From the NCBI RefSeq assembly GCF_000233695.2, contig NZ_CM001488.1, positions 1,048,792-1,112,791 of the forward strand: DNA of 64,000 nucleotides, in the 5' to 3' direction. Each line of letters begins with the position of its first letter. Position 1 is the first letter of the stretch. Below the pieces are notes generated by a model, which did no database searches, was not told where the DNA came from, and was given only the letters and a program-made list of their open reading frames with translations. Source of the stretch: Desulfobacter postgatei 2ac9 (GTDB taxonomy: Bacteria > Desulfobacterota > Desulfobacteria > Desulfobacterales > Desulfobacteraceae). Shown here one piece after another: positions 60,144 to 64,000 of this stretch. A program made the translations under genes and the position numbers.

Positions 60144-62738
60144 ATGGACGCTACGAAATCCACATTACCTTCCTTTGAAGGAAACAAAAAGATCCAGGCG
60201 GTCCGGGCCTTTGTTTCGGAAACCCTGTGTCATATCTATCTGACCGGCAGGGCCGGCACGGGTAAAACCACGTTCCTGAAATCTTTGTCGGCGTTTTGCC
60301 CCAAGCAGTTCCTTGTTGCGGCCCCCACAGGCGTTGCCGCCGTAAATGCCGGGGGGGTGACCCTGCACTCCTTTTTTCAGATTCCGTTGGGGCCATATCT
60401 TCCCGGACAAAGTGATCGATCCCAGGATAACCGGCGATTTTTCAGGTTTTCAAAGGTTAAAAAACAGATTATCAACGGCCTTGATCTGCTGGTGATTGAT
60501 GAAATCTCCATGGTCCGGGCTGATCTGCTGGACGCCCTGGATGCGGTATTGCGCCGCCTGCGACGGGATGATCGGCCTTTTGGCGGGGTGCAACTGCTGC
60601 TCATCGGGGACCTGTTTCAACTGCCGCCGGTGACCAAACCCGAAGAATGGGATCTTTTGTCTAACTATTATGCCTCCCCCTATTTTTTTTCAAGCCAGGC
60701 GTTAAATCGCTCCGATCTGGTGACAATAGAGCTTGAAACCGTTTACCGTCAGAGCGATCCTGATTTTATCCGTCTGCTCAATGCCGTGCGCGAAAACCGC
60801 ATGGATCGTCGTTGCACTGATATCCTCAACCGGCAGGTGAGGCCCGATCCCCCGGATCAGGGATACATTACCTTGACCACCCACAATCGACGGGCTGAGT
60901 CCATTAATAATCTGAAACTTGCCCGGCTTGGGGAGAAAGCATACACCCTGGCTGCAGAAGTGTCCGGAGATTTTCCGTCCCATGCCTTTCCCACGGGAGA
61001 GCAGCTTACCCTTAAACCAGGGGCCCAGGTGATGTTTCTGCGCAATGATGCTTCCCCTGACAAAGCTTATTTCAACGGCACCATCGGCCAGGTGACCCAT
61101 GTGGGACGGGAAACCGTAACCGTTGCCTGCCGGGGCAGTGCCGGAAGAGCGGCCGGGGAAAGTGCGTCGGATCTTAAGGATGGTCCCGTTGTGGAGGTCA
61201 AGCCGGTAGATTGGGAAAATGTTACATATAAGGTAAACGAGGAAGATAACACCATCCAACAGGAGGTGGTGGGCAGATTCAAGCAGTTTCCGTTAAAGCT
61301 TGCCTGGGCTGTGACCATCCACAAAAGCCAGGGCTTAACCTTTGACCGGGCCATCGTGGATGCAAAAAATGCCTTTGCTCCCGGACAGGTATATGTGGCC
61401 TTGAGCCGCTGTACCGGCCTTGACGGGCTGGTACTCACCGCCCCTGTGCCGCCTCACGTCCTGGGCACCGACCCGGTGGTGGTGGATTTCATGAACCGGA
61501 CGGCCCCGCCCGGCCAGGACCTTGCCGGGATTTTTAGAGCCGCCCGTGCCGCCTGCCAGCAGACCCTTGTGCTGAGATGCTTTGACTGCTCAAGTTTCAG
61601 AGGGTTGTTTTTTTATTTTCTGCGCCTGGCAAGGGATAACCGCAATGTGCTGCGCATCCCCGGGCTTGGTGAACCGGCGGAACTGGAATCCAGGGGCCGG
61701 GACCAGGTGTTCCAGGTGAGCGATAAATTTCAGGTGCAACTGCAACAGTTGATGGCAAATGAGTCTTTGCCGGAAACAAGTGCCGTTATCCAGGATCGGG
61801 TGCAAAAAGCCAGTGCCTGGTTCGGCAATGCCCTGGATCAGGTGTTTGGTCGTCTGCTGGAAAAAGGTTCCGTAGAAACCGACAATGCAACATTAGGCAA
61901 GCAGGTGCAAAATGCCCTGGACAATTTAAAGCAGGAAGTCCGTGTCAAACAGGCCGGGATTTTATCCTGTGCTCATGGATTTTCCACAACCGCCTATCTT
62001 AGGGCCGTATCATCCCAAGCCATGGCAGATACGCCGGGAAATCAGTCAAAAAAAAGTGCCGGTTCATCCACTACGGATTACACCGAGCTCGACATTGCCC
62101 ATCCTGAAATGTTTCAAGCCTTGAAGGCATGGCGGACCCGGACCGCAGCCGCTCAAAATGTCAAGGCGTTCCAGGTGGCCCACCAGAAAGTCCTGGTTCA
62201 GATTGCGGTTTGCCTGCCCCGGTCGAAAAAAAGTCTGAAAGCTCTGAAAGGGGTGGGCCCGGCTACCGTGGAAAGCTATGCAGAGGAATTGCTGGCCATG
62301 GTGGATACCTACTGCAATGAAAAAAATATCCCGGGCGATGAATCCCCTGAGCCGCGTCCTGCAGAACAGGCCTCAGAGAAAGAGACGGGAACCCGCCGTA
62401 ACAAAACCCCGGCCACGGATAATGCCGCACCCCAGGCCAACACCCGGGACATCAGCCTGATGCTGTTTAAAGACGGCTTGTCCGTGGACGAGATTGCCGA
62501 AGAACGGGGCCTGGCTGCGACCACCATCCAGGGCCACTTATGTTCTTTCATCGCCAAAGGCGAACTGGCTGTGGATCTGCTGGTGCCGGACAAAGAAAAA
62601 CAGGCGGTTATCGCGGCAGTCGTGGTGCCTGATAAAAATTTGAGCCAGATGAAAGAGGAACTGGGCCACGATTATTCCTATGGTGAAATTCGGGCTGTCG
62701 TGGCTCACCTGCAATATCTTGAAGCCGGGCAGGGATAA
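60144..62738 (+). CDS. PIF1/RecD-like helicase with HRDC and HTH domains
   Basis: 864 residues. Walker A LTGRAGTGKTTF (about 34-44) and the PIF1-type motifs (AAPTGVAAVNAGGVTLHSFF, VIDEISMVRADLLD, LIGDLFQLPPV and VTIHKSQGLTFDRAIVD). After the motor (to about 440) come an HRDC-like part near 650-720 (LKALKGVGPATVESYAEELL) and an HTH near 765-815 (LFKDGLSVDEIAEERGLAATTIQGHL). It is an ATP-driven 5'-3' DNA helicase for repair or replication. The C-terminal arrangement resembles RecQ tails fused to a PIF1 core. No nearby gene shares its operon. Confidence 0.9.
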   Translation: MDATKSTLPSFEGNKKIQAVRAFVSETLCHIYLTGRAGTGKTTFLKSLSAFCPKQFLVAAPTGVAAVNAGGVTLHSFFQIPLGPYLPGQSDRSQDNRRFFRFSKVKKQIINGLDLLVIDEISMVRADLLDALDAVLRRLRRDDRPFGGVQLLLIGDLFQLPPVTKPEEWDLLSNYYASPYFFSSQALNRSDLVTIELETVYRQSDPDFIRLLNAVRENRMDRRCTDILNRQVRPDPPDQGYITLTTHNRRAESINNLKLARLGEKAYTLAAEVSGDFPSHAFPTGEQLTLKPGAQVMFLRNDASPDKAYFNGTIGQVTHVGRETVTVACRGSAGRAAGESASDLKDGPVVEVKPVDWENVTYKVNEEDNTIQQEVVGRFKQFPLKLAWAVTIHKSQGLTFDRAIVDAKNAFAPGQVYVALSRCTGLDGLVLTAPVPPHVLGTDPVVVDFMNRTAPPGQDLAGIFRAARAACQQTLVLRCFDCSSFRGLFFYFLRLARDNRNVLRIPGLGEPAELESRGRDQVFQVSDKFQVQLQQLMANESLPETSAVIQDRVQKASAWFGNALDQVFGRLLEKGSVETDNATLGKQVQNALDNLKQEVRVKQAGILSCAHGFSTTAYLRAVSSQAMADTPGNQSKKSAGSSTTDYTELDIAHPEMFQALKAWRTRTAAAQNVKAFQVAHQKVLVQIAVCLPRSKKSLKALKGVGPATVESYAEELLAMVDTYCNEKNIPGDESPEPRPAEQASEKETGTRRNKTPATDNAAPQANTRDISLMLFKDGLSVDEIAEERGLAATTIQGHLCSFIAKGELAVDLLVPDKEKQAVIAAVVVPDKNLSQMKEELGHDYSYGEIRAVVAHLQYLEAGQG

Positions 62739-62792
62739 ACGGTATATCCCTGCCCTTGGACTGCCATCTGAAGCGAAAACTTGCCCAATGGC

Positions 62793-63713
62793 TCAGCTTT
62801 TTTTCATGGTATACCCGCCCCAGGTCTGCTGGGATACGCCGACCACCATGAATGCATCGGGGTCGATCCGGTTAATGATGAATTTCACATCATAGACCCG
62901 GGAGCGTAGTACTGTGAGATATAAAAGGGTTCGCTCTTCACCGGAATACCCGCCTTTGCCCTGCCACATGGTCACGCTGCGTTTCAATTCGTTAATAATG
63001 GCATACCGCAAAGGTTCTGGATTTTGGGTAATAATCATCAATGTGCGCATCTGGCTGGCTCCTTCCATGGCAAAATCTGCGCTCATGCCTGCGATCAGAA
63101 GCGCCAGGAAGGCCAGTAAAGAGGTTTCCCAGCTGAACACAAAGCCGGCAACGGCAATAATTAACACATCCACGTAGAGGCTGGACTGGGACATGGGAAA
63201 TCCGGTTTTATTGTAAATGATCCGGGTAATGATTGATGTGCCGCCGATGGTGCCGCCAAAACGGTAGATAATACCCAAGCCAATGCCAATGAGCAGTCCG
63301 CTGTAAATGCTTGCCAAAAGTTTGTTCTCGGTGATGGGAAATTGGGTGAATAGCGTTGGCATGCAGACAATAAGAAATTCTGTGGCACCGGAAAACACCA
63401 CCACAGCGAGGGTGGAGGTAAACAAAAACCGCCATTTACCCAGGGTGAAAAAGCCAAGGATAAACAATGGAATATTTGCCGTAAAATAAAACAGGCCGGG
63501 GGAGAATCCGGTCAAATGATTCACAATAATGCCCAATCCGGATGCTCCGCCTGCAGCCAGGTTGTACGGCATTTGGAACAATACATAGCCAAAGGCGTTG
63601 AGCGCAGCACCTAAAGTAATGGCCAACTGCTGGTTTGAAATCCGCAGGATTTTCTGCCAACCGGGAGATTCAAGTTTTTGTTGAACCGCTTCTTTCAGTT
63701 TTTTTCGTGCCAA
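62793..63713 (-). CDS. YitT-family membrane protein (DUF161/DUF2179)
   Basis: 306 residues, about five or six TM helices followed by a cytoplasmic DUF2179-like domain (VTMWQGKGGYSGEERTLLYLTVLRS). The membrane part has LGAALNAFGYVLFQMPYNLAAGGASGLGIIVNHLTG in segments: ALNAFGYVLF, NLAAGGASGLGII, and GGTIGGTSIITRII. Function is unknown; suggested roles are transport. It is convergent with the PIF1-like helicase and is followed by a hairpin near 63730. Confidence 0.9.
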   Translation of the reverse strand: MARKKLKEAVQQKLESPGWQKILRISNQQLAITLGAALNAFGYVLFQMPYNLAAGGASGLGIIVNHLTGFSPGLFYFTANIPLFILGFFTLGKWRFLFTSTLAVVVFSGATEFLIVCMPTLFTQFPITENKLLASIYSGLLIGIGLGIIYRFGGTIGGTSIITRIIYNKTGFPMSQSSLYVDVLIIAVAGFVFSWETSLLAFLALLIAGMSADFAMEGASQMRTLMIITQNPEPLRYAIINELKRSVTMWQGKGGYSGEERTLLYLTVLRSRVYDVKFIINRIDPDAFMVVGVSQQTWGGYTMKKS

Positions 63714-63792
63714 GCTTCACTCCTTCATGAATGTGGCCAGACCTTCGGCCTTGAACCGAACCGGCGACTAAAGCGGTTCCGGTCTGACCCAT

Positions 63793-63999
63793 TTATAAAC
63801 GCCCCTTGATACCCGTTCCAGTTTGCCCTTTTTGATAAGTCCGTACAGGATGTTCCTGATCTTTTGCGGCTTTTGCCTGTTTTTCACTGATCATCAAATC
63901 AATCTTTTCCTCGATGGTGCCCCGGGTGACAAATTTATGCACCAGGACTTTTTTCGTCTGCCCGATGCGAAACGCCCTGTCAGTGGCCTGGTTCTCCAC
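63793..63999 (-). CDS. SNF2-family helicase, C-terminal end (partial, damaged tail)
   Basis: Frame open at the right edge, ends at TAA near 63793. The segment [36 protein letters not shown] is the SNF2 motif VI region (DRAFRIGQT); quoted in parts. After SEKQAK the residues no longer look like a SNF2 end. The neighbouring frame in the same DNA reads [17 protein letters not shown] then SRGVYKWV, a winged-helix-like sequence, stopping at 63768. A frameshift or junction has replaced the true tail. Start lies outside the window. Confidence 0.7.
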   Translation of the reverse strand: MENQATDRAFRIGQTKKVLVHKFVTRGTIEEKIDLMISEKQAKAAKDQEHPVRTYQKGQTGTGIKGRL

Positions 64000-64000
64000 G

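Noticed and set aside
63721-63790. Strong terminator between YitT and the SNF2 fragment
   Set aside because: GC-rich partially paired arms are visible, but pairing is broken and no T-run follows, so I do not list it as a feature.
1-64000. CRISPR array
   Set aside because: No run of evenly spaced identical repeats with unique spacers was found; the repeats present are irregular palindromes.
1-64000. tRNA or rRNA genes
   Set aside because: No cloverleaf with the GGTTCGAATCC-type arm or rRNA sequence was recognised, although I could not run a search tool.

Overview
The window looks like a piece of chromosome from a sulfate-reducing bacterium of the Desulfobacter type (Desulfobacterota). This is inference from gene content and protein style: a molybdopterin gene cluster, a sirohaem/haem operon (precorrin-2 dehydrogenase, HemX-like protein, HemA), CHASE2 and GAF histidine kinases, and several Desulfobacterota-like hypotheticals. 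No rRNA, tRNA or CRISPR array was seen.

Region 1 (1-5.2 kb) is AT-rich and accessory. It holds the tail of an unknown gene, a small acidic protein, a clear RnlA-RnlB toxin-antitoxin pair preceded by a TPR plus cold-shock-domain protein, a SEC-C mini-protein and a rhomboid protease. Region 2 (5.2-26 kb) is core: yhbY, an MBL hydrolase, ychF, moaB-pyrR, mobA-moaE-moaC-rmuC-mltA, a LysM/FecR protein paired with a CHASE2 hybrid kinase, a chemoreceptor-HPt-response regulator/phosphatase-anti-sigma cluster behind a sigma-54-type promoter, and phoU-phoB-phoR behind a Pho-box-like repeat.

Region 3 (26-45.8 kb) is a defence island read leftwards. In transcription order it has an HTH regulator, a SNF2 helicase with an N-terminal PLD-like domain, a DUF4391 protein, a type III methyltransferase (Mod), a DUF1016 nuclease, a broken rhuM, a type III restriction subunit (Res), an OLD-type nuclease, SbcD, a four-helix-bundle protein, SbcC, and small accessory genes. 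A toxin-antitoxin pair flanked by degenerate direct repeats sits at its right edge. The island is full of short palindromic repeats. They mark gene borders, supply starts and stops, and in SbcD, DUF4391 and Mod lie in frame inside the coding sequence. This is the most unusual feature of the window.

Region 4 (45.9-64 kb) is core again: an amidohydrolase, the sirohaem/HemX/HemA operon, PBP1B, a TPR lipoprotein, a Gate-domain membrane protein, a decayed ABC transporter (permease and ATPase both lacking N-termini), an acyl-CoA ligase with an XRE-cupin regulator, a GAF histidine kinase, a PIF1-like helicase with HRDC and HTH domains, a YitT protein and the end of a SNF2 helicase.

At least one MITE-like element (about 9164-9295, with terminal inverted repeats and a flanking direct repeat) has a partial second copy near 52.5 kb.
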